From Candidatus Schneideria nysicola (lineage in GTDB: Bacteria; Pseudomonadota; Gammaproteobacteria; Enterobacterales; Enterobacteriaceae), in NCBI RefSeq assembly GCF_019923565.1, contig NZ_CP074435.1, positions 395,847 through 459,846 on the forward strand: a DNA stretch of 64,000 nucleotides, given 5' to 3'. Positions 29,810 through 40,604 of this stretch are shown in pieces (the stretch's first letter is position 1; each line of letters starts with the position of its first letter). The notes under the pieces were generated by a model, which was given only the letters and a program-made list of their open reading frames with translations, was not told the DNA's origin and did not search any database. The translations under genes were made by a program, and so were the position numbers.

Positions 29810-31102
29810 ATGCAAAAATTTATTACTTTACAACCTATAAATAAAGTAAATGGAACGTTAACGTTACCGGGATCCAAAAGTCTTTCTAATCGTGTTTTAT
29901 TGTTATCAGCACAATCTAGTGGAACGACACGCATTTATAATTTACTTGATAGTGATGATGTGCGTTATATGCTAGAAGCTCTCAAAAAACTTGGAATAAT
30001 ATATCGTTTTTACAATAACGGTAAGATTTGTGAAATAGATGGAATAGGTAGATCACTCTATTGTAATAGTAAATTAACATTATTTCTTGGTAATGCAGGT
30101 ACTGCACTGCGTCCTTTAACTGCTGCATTATCTTTATATGCTAAAGATATTATTCTTACCGGTGAGAAAAGGATGACAGAAAGACCGATTGGAGATTTAA
30201 TAGATGCCTTAAAACAAGGTGGTGCAAAAATTGATTATTTATCAAAAATTAACTATCCTCCTATTCGTATAAGAGGAGGGTATGTAGGTGGACATATTAC
30301 TATTAATGGTGAATTATCAAGTCAGTTTATTACCGCATTATTAATGATGGCACCTCTCGCTCCTGAAGATAGTACAATTCATATTGTAGGAAATCTTGTA
30401 TCTAAACCGTATATTACTATTACTATAGCATTAATGAAAAATTTTGGTATTGAAGTACAACATGATGATACGTACCAAAATTTTTATATAAAAGGTGCTA
30501 CTCAGTATCGTAGTCCTGGAGAGTATTTTATTGAAGGAGATGCTTCAAGCGCCTCATATTTTCTTGCAGCAGCTGCTATCCGTGGAGGAACAGTACGTGT
30601 AAAAGGGATTACAAAAAATAGTATACAAGGCGATATTTATTTTGCGAATGTATTAGAAAAAATGGGAGCTATTATTAAATGGGGAGAAAATTTTATAGAG
30701 TGTACTCGAGGGAGCTTACAATCTATTGATATGGATATGAATGCAATTCCGGATTCAGCGATGACGATCGCTATAGTTGCGTTATTTGCTACCGGTGAAA
30801 GTACAACATTACGTAATATCTATAATTGGAGAATAAAAGAAACGGATCGGTTAAGAGCAATGTCCATTGAATTAAGAAAAATTGGTGCGTCAGTAACTGA
30901 AGGAAAAGATTTTATTACTGTAAAACCTCCTACAATATTTATTCCTGCTACAATTCACACCTATAATGATCATAGAATAGCTATGTGTTTTTCTTTATTA
31001 GCTCTAGCTAATATTCCAATAACAATTGAGAATCCAGCATGTACTAATAAAACTTTTCCTAATTTTTTTAAACAATTAGCGAATATTTCATTTTTCAAAT
31101 AA
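29810..31102 (+). CDS. aroA: EPSP synthase (3-phosphoshikimate 1-carboxyvinyltransferase)
   Basis: Joins shikimate 3-phosphate and phosphoenolpyruvate on the way to chorismate. The 430-residue product (E. coli 427) has [49 protein letters not shown] and [15 protein letters not shown]. Start 29810 (MQKFITLQP) matches E. coli MESLTLQP; an in-frame ATG at 29789 would add seven residues. GGAGG at 29791-29795 lies 14 bases from the chosen start, longer than optimal. Chorismate may feed folate, quinone or aromatic amino acid synthesis. Confidence 0.96.
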   Translation: MQKFITLQPINKVNGTLTLPGSKSLSNRVLLLSAQSSGTTRIYNLLDSDDVRYMLEALKKLGIIYRFYNNGKICEIDGIGRSLYCNSKLTLFLGNAGTALRPLTAALSLYAKDIILTGEKRMTERPIGDLIDALKQGGAKIDYLSKINYPPIRIRGGYVGGHITINGELSSQFITALLMMAPLAPEDSTIHIVGNLVSKPYITITIALMKNFGIEVQHDDTYQNFYIKGATQYRSPGEYFIEGDASSASYFLAAAAIRGGTVRVKGITKNSIQGDIYFANVLEKMGAIIKWGENFIECTRGSLQSIDMDMNAIPDSAMTIAIVALFATGESTTLRNIYNWRIKETDRLRAMSIELRKIGASVTEGKDFITVKPPTIFIPATIHTYNDHRIAMCFSLLALANIPITIENPACTNKTFPNFFKQLANISFFK

Positions 31103-31164
31103 AAATTATCGATTCTATATAAATTTAGAATCTTTCTTCTAAAGGAGAAAAGAAGGAGAGAATA

Positions 31165-31851
31165 ATGATAAGTAACGTTCCAGTAGTTACTATAGATGGA
31201 CCAAGTGGATCAGGAAAGGGAACATTATGTAAAGCTCTTGCCAATATACTTAAATGGCATTCACTAGATTCTGGAGCTATGTATAGAGTATTAGCCTTAT
31301 CATTATTACGTCACCGTTTTACTTTGGATATTAATGAAGAAAATTTAGTTCAGCTAGCTTCCCAGTTAGAAGTACGTTTTATAGTCAATAAAGAAAAATT
31401 GGATATAATATTAAATGGTGAAAATGTAAATTTATCTATTCGCAATGAAATTGTTGGAAATATTGCGTCTAGAATTGCTGTCTTCCCTAGAGTACGTAAT
31501 GTACTATTATATCAACAACGTGCATTTCGTCTTCCTCCTGGTCTAATTGCGGATGGTCGTGATACTGGAACGACCGTCTTTCCCGATGCTCCCGTAAAAA
31601 TATTTCTCTATGCATCTTCAGAAGAAAGAGCAAATCGTCGTATGCGACAGTTGCAAAAATTAGGTTTTAGTGTTAATCTTCAATCTCTCTTATCTAAAAT
31701 ACAGGAAAGAGATAAGAGAGATTGTAATCGTAATATAGCACCGTTGATTCCAGCTTATGGTGCATTTATACTCGATTCTACATATTTGAGTATAGATAAC
31801 GTAATAAAAGTAGTATTAAAACATATTAAATATGTTTTAGGATATTTGTAA
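31165..31851 (+). CDS. cmk: Cytidylate kinase
   Basis: Phosphorylates CMP and dCMP using ATP. The 228-residue product (E. coli 227) has the P-loop [22 protein letters not shown], the substrate loop [18 protein letters not shown] and the lid region with [10 protein letters not shown]. Good SD (AAGGAG) upstream. It precedes rpsA by 73 bases in the conserved serC-aroA-cmk-rpsA order. Confidence 0.97.
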   Translation: MISNVPVVTIDGPSGSGKGTLCKALANILKWHSLDSGAMYRVLALSLLRHRFTLDINEENLVQLASQLEVRFIVNKEKLDIILNGENVNLSIRNEIVGNIASRIAVFPRVRNVLLYQQRAFRLPPGLIADGRDTGTTVFPDAPVKIFLYASSEERANRRMRQLQKLGFSVNLQSLLSKIQERDKRDCNRNIAPLIPAYGAFILDSTYLSIDNVIKVVLKHIKYVLGYL

Positions 31852-31870
31852 ATACTAGAAATGACACTGA

Positions 31871-31888
31871 TATTTCCTTATGGAAATA
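31871..31888 (+). promoter_or_regulatory. Hairpin in rpsA leader
   Basis: TATTTCC and GGAAATA form a 7-bp stem around TTAT, 36 bases before the rpsA ATG. In E. coli the rpsA translation initiation region is folded into hairpins that bind S1 for autoregulation. This could be a remnant of that structure; the identification is an inference. Confidence 0.35.
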
Positions 31889-31924
31889 ATTTTATTTTAA
31901 TTTTAAACATGCAGATTATTAAAT

Positions 31925-33616
31925 ATGACAGAATCGTTTTCTCAGCTTTTTGAAGCTTCATTAAAAGAAATAGAAACTCGTCCGGGTTCTATTATTCGAG
32001 GTACTATTATTTCTATAGCAAAAGATCTAGTTTTAGTTGATGCTGGATTAAAGTCTGAAGCAACTATTCCTATCGATCAATTTTATAATGATAAAGGTGA
32101 ATTAGAAATTCAGGTTGGGGATCAAGTCGATGTTGCACTCGATGCTATAGAAGGTGGATTTGGTGAAACCTTATTATCTCGTGACAAAGTTAAACGTCAT
32201 GAAATGTGGATTAATCTCGAGAGAGCTTATGAGAAATCCGAAAAAGTTATTGGTAAAATTAATGGGAAGGTTAAAGGAGGATTTACTGTTGATTTAAATG
32301 GAATACGTGCTTTTTTACCTGGATCTTTAGTAGATATTCGTCCAATACGTGATACTTTTCATTTAGAAAATAAAGATCTTGAATTTAAACTAATTAAATT
32401 AGATCAAAAGCGTAATAATATTGTTGTATCTCGTCGTGCTATTATTGAATCTGAAAATAATCAGGAACGTGATCAATTAATTGATAAATTAAAAGAAGGT
32501 ACAAAAATTAATGGTATTGTTAAAAATTTAACTGACTATGGTGCCTTTGTAGATTTAGGTGGTATTGATGGCTTACTACATATAACTGATATGACATGGA
32601 AGCGTATTAAGCATCCTAGTGAAATTGTTAATGTTGGAGATGAAATTTGTGTAAGGGTTCTAAAATTTGATAAAGAACGTGTGCGTGTTTCATTAGGGCT
32701 CAAACAACTCCACGAAGATCCATGGTTTTCTATAAAAAAACGTTATAAATCCAATATGCGTTTAAGTGGTCGTGTAACCAATTTAACTGACTATGGTTGT
32801 TTTGTGGAAATAGAAGAAGGGATAGAGGGACTGGTGCATGTCTCGGAGATGGACTGGACAAATAAAAATATTCATCCATCTAAAGTAGTAAGTGTAGGTA
32901 ATATTGTAGAAGTAATGATTCTAGACATTGATGAAGAAAGACGTCGTATTTCTTTAGGTATTAAACAATGTAGAAATAATCCTTGGCAACAATTTGCTAA
33001 AAATTATAATAAAGGTGACCATGTTATAGGACAAATTAAATCTATTACTGATTTTGGTCTATTTATTGGATTAGAAGGAGGGATTGATGGTCTAGTACAT
33101 CTCTCGGATATATCCTGGAATATCCCAGGAGAGGAAGCTGCACGTACTTATAAAAAAGGTGATGAAATTGAAACGATGGTATTACAAGTTGATATAGAAA
33201 GAGAACGTATTTCTTTAGGTATTAAACAATTGGTTGAAGATCCTTTTAATCATTATATTTCAAGCAATAAGAAAGGTTCAGTCATATGTGGAAAAGTCAC
33301 TGCTTTTGATCCTGATAAAAAAGAAATTGTAGTAGAATTAGCATATGGGATAGAAGGAAGAATCCCCCAATCGGAATTAGAACGCTTCCTTCCTAAGGAA
33401 GAGCAACTATCCTATCAAAATTATTTAAAAATAGGTGATAATATAGATGTCAAATTGTCTGGTGTAGATAGGAAAAATCGCTTGATAAATTTATCCCTAA
33501 TTCAGGAAAAAGAAATAGAAAATAATAAAAACGATCAAACAAAAAATAAATTTCAAGAAGAAAAGAATTTTTATAATGTTATGACAGAAGCTTTTAAAGC
33601 CGCAACCAAGGAATAG
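31925..33616 (+). CDS. rpsA: 30S ribosomal protein S1
   Basis: Binds mRNA and brings it to the 30S subunit. The 563-residue product (E. coli 557) contains six S1 OB-fold repeats at about 21-87, 105-170, 191-259, 276-346, 363-433 and 450-517; repeats three to five carry the typical [18 protein letters not shown] and SLGIKQ patterns. There is no obvious SD before the ATG, as is usual for rpsA in enterics, where the leader hairpins and S1 itself regulate translation. The Lys/Asn-rich end is weakly conserved. Confidence 0.97.
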   Translation: MTESFSQLFEASLKEIETRPGSIIRGTIISIAKDLVLVDAGLKSEATIPIDQFYNDKGELEIQVGDQVDVALDAIEGGFGETLLSRDKVKRHEMWINLERAYEKSEKVIGKINGKVKGGFTVDLNGIRAFLPGSLVDIRPIRDTFHLENKDLEFKLIKLDQKRNNIVVSRRAIIESENNQERDQLIDKLKEGTKINGIVKNLTDYGAFVDLGGIDGLLHITDMTWKRIKHPSEIVNVGDEICVRVLKFDKERVRVSLGLKQLHEDPWFSIKKRYKSNMRLSGRVTNLTDYGCFVEIEEGIEGLVHVSEMDWTNKNIHPSKVVSVGNIVEVMILDIDEERRRISLGIKQCRNNPWQQFAKNYNKGDHVIGQIKSITDFGLFIGLEGGIDGLVHLSDISWNIPGEEAARTYKKGDEIETMVLQVDIERERISLGIKQLVEDPFNHYISSNKKGSVICGKVTAFDPDKKEIVVELAYGIEGRIPQSELERFLPKEEQLSYQNYLKIGDNIDVKLSGVDRKNRLINLSLIQEKEIENNKNDQTKNKFQEEKNFYNVMTEAFKAATKE

Positions 33617-33637
33617 AAAAGAAGGAAGAGATCATTA

Positions 33638-36226
33638 TTATTTTTGTATTTTGTTATTAATCCTTTTTTTTAAAAAATATAACCAATTAAGTGCTTTATG
33701 AGGGGTAAAATTATCCAGATCTAAACGATCGATTAAATTTATAATCGATTTTTCCATAGATTTTTGATAGAAGAGATGATAATGATGTTGACTACTTCTA
33801 TTTTCTTCATATAAAGTATTTTTTTTAGCTAATTCATAAGATTTTTTTCTTGCTCTTTCTATGACATTAGCAGGAACACCAGCTAGAGCTGCCACTGCTA
33901 ATCCATAACTATTGTCAATAGCACCATCTTTAACATTATACATAAAAATTAGAGATTGGTTATGTTCTAATGCATTTAAATGTACATTTTTTATTAGTGG
34001 ATGTTTATTTTGAAGTTGCGTAAGTTCAAAGTAATGTGTAGAAAAGAGAGTCATAGATTGACGTTGAATTAACTCTTCTGCACAAGACCATGCCAAGGAT
34101 AACCCATCATGAGTAGAGGTACCTCTACCAATTTCATCCATTAAAATAAGACTATCTTTAGTAGCATTATTCAAAATATTAGCGGTTTCAGTCATCTCGA
34201 CCATAAAAGTAGAACGTCCAGAAGATAAGTCATCAGATGCACCTATACGAGTAAAAATTTGATCGATAGGACCTATAATAGCTTCATTGGCTGGGACAAA
34301 ACTTCCTATATAACTTAATAATACGATTAATGCATTTTGACGCATATAGGTACTTTTGCCTCCCATATTAGGTCCAGTAATCATTAGCATTCTTTCTTTT
34401 TGTGATAAATTTAATGAATTAGGTATAAATGTTTGATTTTTTATTTTTTGTTCTATAACGGGGTGACGACCAGCTATAATTTTTATACCTGTCTCTTTGC
34501 TAATATTAGGACAAACATAGTTTAAAGATATAGCACGTTCCGCTAAATTACTTAATACATCTAGTTCTGCTAATGAACGTGCACTTCTTTGAAGTGCACC
34601 TAAGTATGGAATAAAAAAATCAAATAATCCATTATATAGTTCTTTTTCAAGAGAAAGGATTTTATCTTGTGCAAGTAGTACGTTTTTTTCATATTCCTTC
34701 AATTCTGGAATAGTATAGCGTTCAAAGTTTTTTAATGTTTGCTTACGTATATAGTAATTTGGGATCAAATGATTATGACTGCGATGAATTTGTATATAAT
34801 ATCCATGTACTCTATTATATGTAATTTTTAAAGTATCTATCCCCGTATTTTTGCGCTCTTTCTTTTCTAAATCGTGTAGATAAGATGTACAATCTCTAGA
34901 TATAGTACGCCATTTATCCAGTTCATTATTATAGCCCGATGCAATTACTCCGCCTTCACGTAATACAGCTGGTGGAAATTCTACAATAGCTCTTTCTAAG
35001 AGCTGATATAACGATTCAAAATATCCAATATGATATACTATATTTTTCAGATGTGTTTCAGAATAGTTTTTGAACAATTCTTGAATAAGAGGAAATTGTT
35101 TCAAGGCATAACGCATACGCGTAAAATCACGTGGTCTTGCTGATTTTAGTGCAATACGAGAAGATATACGTTCTAAATCCTGTATTTTCGTCAATATTTT
35201 TCTTATTTTGATGAATGTTTCTTGTAGTATCACTATACTCCTTTGACGATGTATTAACATACATCTATTACGAATAGGAGTATGTATCCAACGTTTTAAC
35301 ATACGACTTCCCATGGGAGTTATAGTACGATCAAGAATATCTAATAATGTATTTTGGGTTCCTCCCTGTAAATTTTTAGTTAATTCTAAATTTTTCTGAG
35401 TAGTAGCATTCATTACTATTATATTTTTTTTATTTTCTAAAGATATTGATGAAATATGGGGTAATGAAATACATTGAGTATCCTTAACATATTGTAATAG
35501 GCATCCAGCAGCACATAATGCTATCTTTGCTTTTTCAACACCGAAACCATGTAAGTTATTTGTATTAAATTGCCTATTTAATTGTTTATATGCTGTACTC
35601 AAATCAAATTCCCATATTGGTCGATAACGTATATTTCGATAATTCTCTAAGAAGGTAAACTTTCGTATTGTTTCGGGATAAAGAATTTCAGCAGGATTAG
35701 TGCGTTGCAATTCTGCAACCATATTATCTTGATTATCTATTTCTGATATAATAAAACGACCAGATGAGACATCTAATGTTGCATATCCAAATTTTTCTTT
35801 TTCATACCATATAGCAGCCAGAAGATTATCTTGTTTTTCATCCATTAATGCTTCATCGCTTAAAGTTCCAGGAGTGACAATACGTACTACACGTCTTTCT
35901 ATTAAACTTCCTGCTTTCTTTGAATCTCCTATTTGTTCACAAATAGCTATTGATTCCCCTAACGCAACTAATTTTGCTAAATAATTATCTAGTGCATGAT
36001 AGGGTATACCAGCCATAGGAATTGGTTTCCCATCATATATTCCTCTTTTAGTTAGAGTAATATTAATTAAATTAGAAATTTTTTTTGCATCTTCATAAAA
36101 AAGTTCATAGAAATCTCCCATACGATAAAATAAAAGCATATCGGAATACTTTTTTTTAAGTTGTATGTATTGTTGCATACTAGGAGTAGGAGTGTTTATT
36201 TTCTTGTCTTTAAGATATGGTTTCAT
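33638..36226 (-). CDS. mutS: DNA mismatch repair protein MutS
   Basis: Recognises mismatches and small loops and recruits MutL. The 862-residue product (E. coli 853) has the mismatch-binding Phe-X-Glu motif in [11 protein letters not shown] near residue 39, connector and lever domains, Walker [14 protein letters not shown], and the ATPase motifs [29 protein letters not shown] and LFSTHYFEL. The C-terminal tetramerisation region is present. mutH (5.7 kb) and uvrD (19.5 kb) are also intact; mutL lies outside the window if present. It converges on rpsA. Confidence 0.97.
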   Translation of the reverse strand: MKPYLKDKKINTPTPSMQQYIQLKKKYSDMLLFYRMGDFYELFYEDAKKISNLINITLTKRGIYDGKPIPMAGIPYHALDNYLAKLVALGESIAICEQIGDSKKAGSLIERRVVRIVTPGTLSDEALMDEKQDNLLAAIWYEKEKFGYATLDVSSGRFIISEIDNQDNMVAELQRTNPAEILYPETIRKFTFLENYRNIRYRPIWEFDLSTAYKQLNRQFNTNNLHGFGVEKAKIALCAAGCLLQYVKDTQCISLPHISSISLENKKNIIVMNATTQKNLELTKNLQGGTQNTLLDILDRTITPMGSRMLKRWIHTPIRNRCMLIHRQRSIVILQETFIKIRKILTKIQDLERISSRIALKSARPRDFTRMRYALKQFPLIQELFKNYSETHLKNIVYHIGYFESLYQLLERAIVEFPPAVLREGGVIASGYNNELDKWRTISRDCTSYLHDLEKKERKNTGIDTLKITYNRVHGYYIQIHRSHNHLIPNYYIRKQTLKNFERYTIPELKEYEKNVLLAQDKILSLEKELYNGLFDFFIPYLGALQRSARSLAELDVLSNLAERAISLNYVCPNISKETGIKIIAGRHPVIEQKIKNQTFIPNSLNLSQKERMLMITGPNMGGKSTYMRQNALIVLLSYIGSFVPANEAIIGPIDQIFTRIGASDDLSSGRSTFMVEMTETANILNNATKDSLILMDEIGRGTSTHDGLSLAWSCAEELIQRQSMTLFSTHYFELTQLQNKHPLIKNVHLNALEHNQSLIFMYNVKDGAIDNSYGLAVAALAGVPANVIERARKKSYELAKKNTLYEENRSSQHHYHLFYQKSMEKSIINLIDRLDLDNFTPHKALNWLYFLKKRINNKIQK

Positions 36227-36364
36227 TTTGTATTAAAAATAGAATGTGATTAACTCTATTATATAGTATTTAAAAAATACTATCATTACATTAAAAAAAT
36301 TTAATATAATTAAATTTCTTAGATATAAAAAATATTATAGGGAAAATAATATTGGATAAATTTT

Positions 36365-36697
36365 ATGAAAAAGATCTTCCAAATTACCGATACTGCAGCA
36401 AAGAGAATTCATGATATTATTCAAAGTGAAAAAAAATCTGAAATGAAATTGCGTATATATATTATAGGAGGAGGGTGTAGTGGATTTCAATATAGATTTA
36501 TGTTAGATAAGACTATAAATGAAGGTGACTATATTTTTGAAGAAAAAGGAGTATTTTTGATCATCGATCCAATGAGTTTTCAATATCTTATTGGTGGATT
36601 AATAGATTATAAGGAGGAACTAGAGGGATCACGATTTATTATTAAAAATCCTAATGCACAACATACATGTAGTTGTGGTTTATCCTTTAGTGTATAG
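36365..36697 (+). CDS. erpA: Iron-sulfur insertion protein ErpA
   Basis: A-type carrier that delivers Fe-S clusters to essential targets such as IspG. The 110-residue product (E. coli 114) keeps the three cysteines in GGGCSGFQY and [21 protein letters not shown] and [16 protein letters not shown] sequence (here [23 protein letters not shown]) separate it from SufA, which is encoded at 11.6 kb. It likely receives clusters from the SUF machinery here. Confidence 0.95.
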   Translation: MKKIFQITDTAAKRIHDIIQSEKKSEMKLRIYIIGGGCSGFQYRFMLDKTINEGDYIFEEKGVFLIIDPMSFQYLIGGLIDYKEELEGSRFIIKNPNAQHTCSCGLSFSV

Positions 36698-36819
36698 TGA
36701 TTATTATCATCATAGTAAATTGATTCATGATATAATCAATTGCTATATTTAGAACGCTGCTCTTAGACATTCCATAAAAAACTTATTATATTGGTAACGA
36801 ATGGAGAATGGAAATTCAT

Positions 36820-38112
36820 ATGATTGATCCTAATTTATTACGTTATGAATTAGAAACGACTGCTAAAAAATTGCAACGAAGACAATATCAATTAGATATT
36901 GAAAATATTAAAAAAAAAGAAGCCAGTAGAAAACAATTACAAAAAGAAAATGACAGTTTAAGAGAACAACGTAATAGTTGGTCTAAAGAGAGCGGTTATG
37001 CTAAAATTAGAGGAGAAAATATCGATTTTTTTCGTTCAAAGATGAATCAAATTAATCATAATTTAGATCAAGTTAAATTACAACTTGCTATGCTACGAGA
37101 AACAATTCAAAATGATTTAATGTCGATACCTAATATTCCAGATGATAGTATACCGGATGGATTACATAAAAATAATAATAAAGAAGTATTAAGATGGGGA
37201 AAGATCAAACAATATAATTTTCTTTTACGAGATCATACCTCATTAGGAAAAATGATGGGATATGAATTAAATTTTTCAGTTGCTTCCAAAATTGCTGGTT
37301 CTCGTTTTGTAGTAATGTGTGGAGATCTTGCAAAGATACACCGTGCATTAATACAATTTATGTTAGATTTGCATGTTGAAAAACATGGATATAAAGAATA
37401 CTATTTACCTTATTTAGTTAATCAAACATCATTATATGGGACAGGACAATTACCTAAATTTGAGGATGAACTTTTTCATATTATCAATGAGAAAAAAAAT
37501 AATCGTTATACCCTTATACCCACAGCAGAAGTACCCTTAATAAATTTAATTCGAAATGAGATAATAGAAGAAAAAATGTTACCATTAAAAATGGTTGCTC
37601 ATACCCCATGTTTTCGTGCTGAAGCTGGAGCATATGGGAAAGATACCCGTGGCTTAATACGTATGCATCAATTTGATAAAGTCGAATTAGTACAAATAGT
37701 CCAACCTCAAAAATCCATGGAAGCCTTAGAAGCTATTACACTTCATGCTGAAAAAGTTCTACAGTTACTTGATTTACCGTATCGTAAAATATTGTTATGT
37801 GCTGGAGAATTAAGTTTTGCTTCATGTAAAACATATGATCTAGAGGTTTGGTTTCCTTATGAAAAAAGGTATTATGAAGTCTCTTCATGTTCTAATGTAT
37901 CAGATTTTCAATCACGTCGTATTCATGCCCGATATCGTATAAAAGGAAATAAAAAATTATATCTATTACATACTTTAAATGGATCTGGTCTTGCCGTAGG
38001 ACGTACATTAGCAGCAATATTAGAAAATTACCAATTACCAGATGGAGGGATTGAAATACCCAAAGTGCTTAAACCTTATATGAAGAACTTAAAAAAGTTA
38101 TATTATAACTAA
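36820..38112 (+). CDS. serS: Seryl-tRNA synthetase
   Basis: Class II synthetase charging tRNA-Ser. The 430 residues equal the E. coli length: an N-terminal long coiled-coil arm (about 25-100) that contacts the tRNA, then the catalytic core with motif 2 TPCFRAEAGAYGKDTRGLIRMHQF, ISSCSNVxDFQxRR-like sequence and motif 3 LNGSGLAVGRTLAAILENYQ. ATG 36820 (MIDPNLLR) matches E. coli MLDPNLLR; ATG 36808 would add four residues. Confidence 0.97.
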   Translation: MIDPNLLRYELETTAKKLQRRQYQLDIENIKKKEASRKQLQKENDSLREQRNSWSKESGYAKIRGENIDFFRSKMNQINHNLDQVKLQLAMLRETIQNDLMSIPNIPDDSIPDGLHKNNNKEVLRWGKIKQYNFLLRDHTSLGKMMGYELNFSVASKIAGSRFVVMCGDLAKIHRALIQFMLDLHVEKHGYKEYYLPYLVNQTSLYGTGQLPKFEDELFHIINEKKNNRYTLIPTAEVPLINLIRNEIIEEKMLPLKMVAHTPCFRAEAGAYGKDTRGLIRMHQFDKVELVQIVQPQKSMEALEAITLHAEKVLQLLDLPYRKILLCAGELSFASCKTYDLEVWFPYEKRYYEVSSCSNVSDFQSRRIHARYRIKGNKKLYLLHTLNGSGLAVGRTLAAILENYQLPDGGIEIPKVLKPYMKNLKKLYYN

Positions 38113-38203
38113 TGTAATTTAGTTTATTTTATAAATTTTAATAGTGGTATACTTTTGATTAGTTTGCTTTAAATGTTAATATTTAAATAAAAGGATAATT
38201 ATT

Positions 38204-38539
38204 ATGAATAATGTTGATAATAAGATTATTTATCTTAATGATAAAAATTTTGATAAGGTAGTGTTACAATCAGACACAGCTTGTCTTGTCGATTTTTGGG
38301 CAGATTGGTGCGCTCCTTGTAAACAAATTTCTGCTATTTTAGATGAAATTTGTAAAGATTTTGATAAAAATCTAATTATAGCTAAATTGAATGTTAGTGA
38401 GTATACTAGTATTGCAAATAAATATAATATTAGAAGTATTCCTACACTATTACTTTTTCGTAATGGAGAAGTTATAGCTAATAAAACTGGATCCTGTTCT
38501 AAAGAACAGTTAATGACATTTTTAAGAACATCTATATAG
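38204..38539 (+). CDS. trxA: Thioredoxin 1 with CAPC active site
   Basis: Small cytoplasmic dithiol reductant for ribonucleotide reductase and other enzymes. The 111-residue product (E. coli 109) has one thioredoxin fold: DFWADWCAPCK (C36, C39), and the cis-proline segment RSIPTLLLF. The usual CGPC is CAPC; a Gly-to-Ala change next to the nucleophile can alter redox potential slightly, but such variants are known. It precedes rho, as in E. coli; a 7-bp inverted repeat (CTGAATA/TATTCAG, 38542-38572) follows its stop. Confidence 0.95.
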   Translation: MNNVDNKIIYLNDKNFDKVVLQSDTACLVDFWADWCAPCKQISAILDEICKDFDKNLIIAKLNVSEYTSIANKYNIRSIPTLLLFRNGEVIANKTGSCSKEQLMTFLRTSI

Positions 38540-38650
38540 TTCTGAATAGATAGCTAGAGAAGGATTATTCAGTCAATTAACAATCTATAGTTATACAATC
38601 CAATTAAGATCATTCTTCAATCCCCCAAGGTTAGAAAAGAACCTATCATT

Positions 38651-39910
38651 ATGAATCTTACTAAATTAAAAAATACCCCAGTTTCTGAACTAGTTGTTCT
38701 TGGTGAAAATATGGGAATAGAAAATTTGGCACGGTTACGTAAACAAGATATTATTTTCTCCATTCTTAAACAACATGCTAAAAGTGGAGAGGATATATTT
38801 GGAAACGGTGTATTAGAGATACTGCAAGATGGATTTGGATTTTTGCGATCGAGTGATAGTTCTTATCTCGCTGGTCCAGATGATATTTATGTTTCACCCA
38901 GTCAAATTCGTCGGTTTAATCTGCGTACTGGTGATACTATTTCTGGTAAAATTAGACCTCCTAAAGAAGGAGAGCGATATTTTGCATTATTAAAAGTGAA
39001 TGAAGTGAATCACGATAAGCCAGAAAATGCTCGTAATAAAATTCTCTTTGAAAACTTGACACCACTCCATGCTAATTCTCGTTTACGTATGGAAAGAGGG
39101 AATGGTTCTGCTGAAGATTTAACTGTTCGTGTATTAGATTTAGCCTCTCCTATTGGTAGAGGGCAACGTGGATTAATTGTAGCCCCTCCTAAAGCTGGTA
39201 AAACTATATTACTACAAAATATTGCACAAGGTCTCGCCTATAATTATCCTGATTGTATCTTAATAGTATTATTAATAGATGAACGTCCTGAAGAAGTAAC
39301 TGAAATGCAACGTCTAGTCAAAGGGGAAGTGATCGCATCTACCTTTGATGAACCTGCATCTAGACATGTTCAAGTAGCTGAAATGGTTATAGAAAAGGCA
39401 AAAAGATTAGTAGAACATAAAGAAGATGTTATTATTTTATTAGATTCTATAACCAGATTAGCACGTGCTTATAATACAGTTATTCCGGGTTCAGGTAAAA
39501 TATTAACAGGAGGAGTAGATGCCAATGCTTTACATCGTCCTAAACGTTTTTTCGGTGCAGCACGTAATATGGAAGAAGGAGGAAGTCTTACAATAATTGC
39601 TACCGCTTTAATTGATACCGGATCAAAAATGGATGAAGTTATTTATGAAGAATTTAAGGGTACTGGTAATATGGAATTACATTTATCTCGTAAAATCGCA
39701 GAAAAACGTGTTTTTCCCGCTATTGATTATAATCGTTCTGGAACAAGAAAAGAAGAACTTCTGACCACTCCAGAGGAACTTCAGAAAATGTGGATTCTGA
39801 GAAAAATTATGCATCCTATGGGAGAAATTGAGGCAATGGAATTTCTAATTAATAAATTAGCTATGACTAAAACTAATGATGAATTCTTTGATATGATGAA
39901 GCGTTCCTAA
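38651..39910 (+). CDS. rho: Transcription termination factor Rho
   Basis: Hexameric RNA-dependent ATPase that ends transcription. The 419-residue length is identical to E. coli, and the sequence is very similar: N-terminal helical and OB-fold RNA-binding domain ([21 protein letters not shown]), P-loop [26 protein letters not shown]-loop and R-loop ([16 protein letters not shown]). It follows trxA by 111 bases. Functional Rho fits a genome where few intrinsic terminators are visible. Confidence 0.98.
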   Translation: MNLTKLKNTPVSELVVLGENMGIENLARLRKQDIIFSILKQHAKSGEDIFGNGVLEILQDGFGFLRSSDSSYLAGPDDIYVSPSQIRRFNLRTGDTISGKIRPPKEGERYFALLKVNEVNHDKPENARNKILFENLTPLHANSRLRMERGNGSAEDLTVRVLDLASPIGRGQRGLIVAPPKAGKTILLQNIAQGLAYNYPDCILIVLLIDERPEEVTEMQRLVKGEVIASTFDEPASRHVQVAEMVIEKAKRLVEHKEDVIILLDSITRLARAYNTVIPGSGKILTGGVDANALHRPKRFFGAARNMEEGGSLTIIATALIDTGSKMDEVIYEEFKGTGNMELHLSRKIAEKRVFPAIDYNRSGTRKEELLTTPEELQKMWILRKIMHPMGEIEAMEFLINKLAMTKTNDEFFDMMKRS

Positions 39911-40076
39911 CTCTTTAATATTCTTTCTTCTCTTTTAAAGATTTGTTGCAATCCCTCCTTGAGTATATAAAGTAGAAGATTCAATAAACATCATCGAATA
40001 GTGTACAATTTTTATAAAAATAGCTAGACATCTCAAAAATAAAATTTTATTATTTTCTTTATATTTTAATAGAATT

Positions 40077-40150
40077 GCGCCTGTAGCTCAATTGGATAGA
40101 GCGCTACCCTCCGGAGGTAGAAGTATCAGGTTCGAATCCTGTCAGGCGTG
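40077..40150 (+). tRNA. argX: tRNA-Arg (CCG)
   Basis: 74-base cloverleaf with acceptor GCGCCTG/CAGGCGT, anticodon CCG in the loop CTCCGGA, and TTCGAAT T-loop; closely matches E. coli argX. CCA is not encoded. First of four tRNA genes in the E. coli argX-hisR-leuT-proM order. Confidence 0.97.
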
Positions 40151-40162
40151 ACTATAATTTTT

Positions 40163-40236
40163 GGTGATTGTAGCTCAGTTGGTAGAGCCCTGGATTGTGA
40201 TTCCAGTAGTCGTGGGTTCGATTCCCATCAATCACC
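40163..40236 (+). tRNA. hisR: tRNA-His (GTG)
   Basis: Anticodon GTG in TTGTGAT. The extra 5' guanosine (G-1) that marks tRNA-His is encoded and faces C73. D-loop and T-loop match E. coli hisR. CCA is not fully encoded. It lies 12 bases after tRNA-Arg. Confidence 0.97.
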
Positions 40237-40263
40237 CATCCATTCCATAACATAAATGAATAT

Positions 40264-40347
40264 GCGAAGATGGCGGAATAGGTAGACGCGCTAGTTTCAG
40301 GTGTTAGTGTCGTATTGGGCGTGAGGGTTCGATTCCCTCTCTTCGCA
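40264..40347 (+). tRNA. leuT: tRNA-Leu (CAG)
   Basis: Class II tRNA of 84 bases with a long variable arm. Acceptor GCGAAGA/TCTTCGC, anticodon CAG in TTCAGGT, discriminator A73. Corresponds to E. coli leuT in the same cluster. Confidence 0.96.
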
Positions 40348-40375
40348 GTATAAGATGTTTTCTATAATTTTTTAT

Positions 40376-40449
40376 CGGCGAGTGGCGCAGTTTGGTAGCG
40401 CGGCTGGTTTGGGACCAGTAGGTCGGAGGTTCAAATCCTCTCTCGCCGA
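40376..40449 (+). tRNA. proM: tRNA-Pro (TGG)
   Basis: Acceptor CGGCGAG/CTCGCCG, anticodon TGG in TTTGGGA, discriminator A73; nearly identical to E. coli proM. Last gene of the four-tRNA cluster. The next 155 bases, up to clpB, hold no remnant of a ClpB N-domain. Confidence 0.97.
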
Positions 40450-40604
40450 ATCTCTCCCTAATGGAGACGTTTAAAAAATAAAAGCATATCTATTTTAGTT
40501 CCAAGTAAAGGAATAAAAAACAGAATTTATAGATATTTTCTATTAATCTCTACAATCTAGATTCACTCCTTTTCTTAATTGGGGAAGTAAAAAGAGGGAA
40601 GTAA

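Noticed and set aside
40450-40604. Possible remnant of the ClpB N-domain or a sigma-32 promoter before clpB
   Set aside because: The gap is far too short for the N-domain and no frame matches it; CCCTAAT-like matches lack a properly spaced -35 element.
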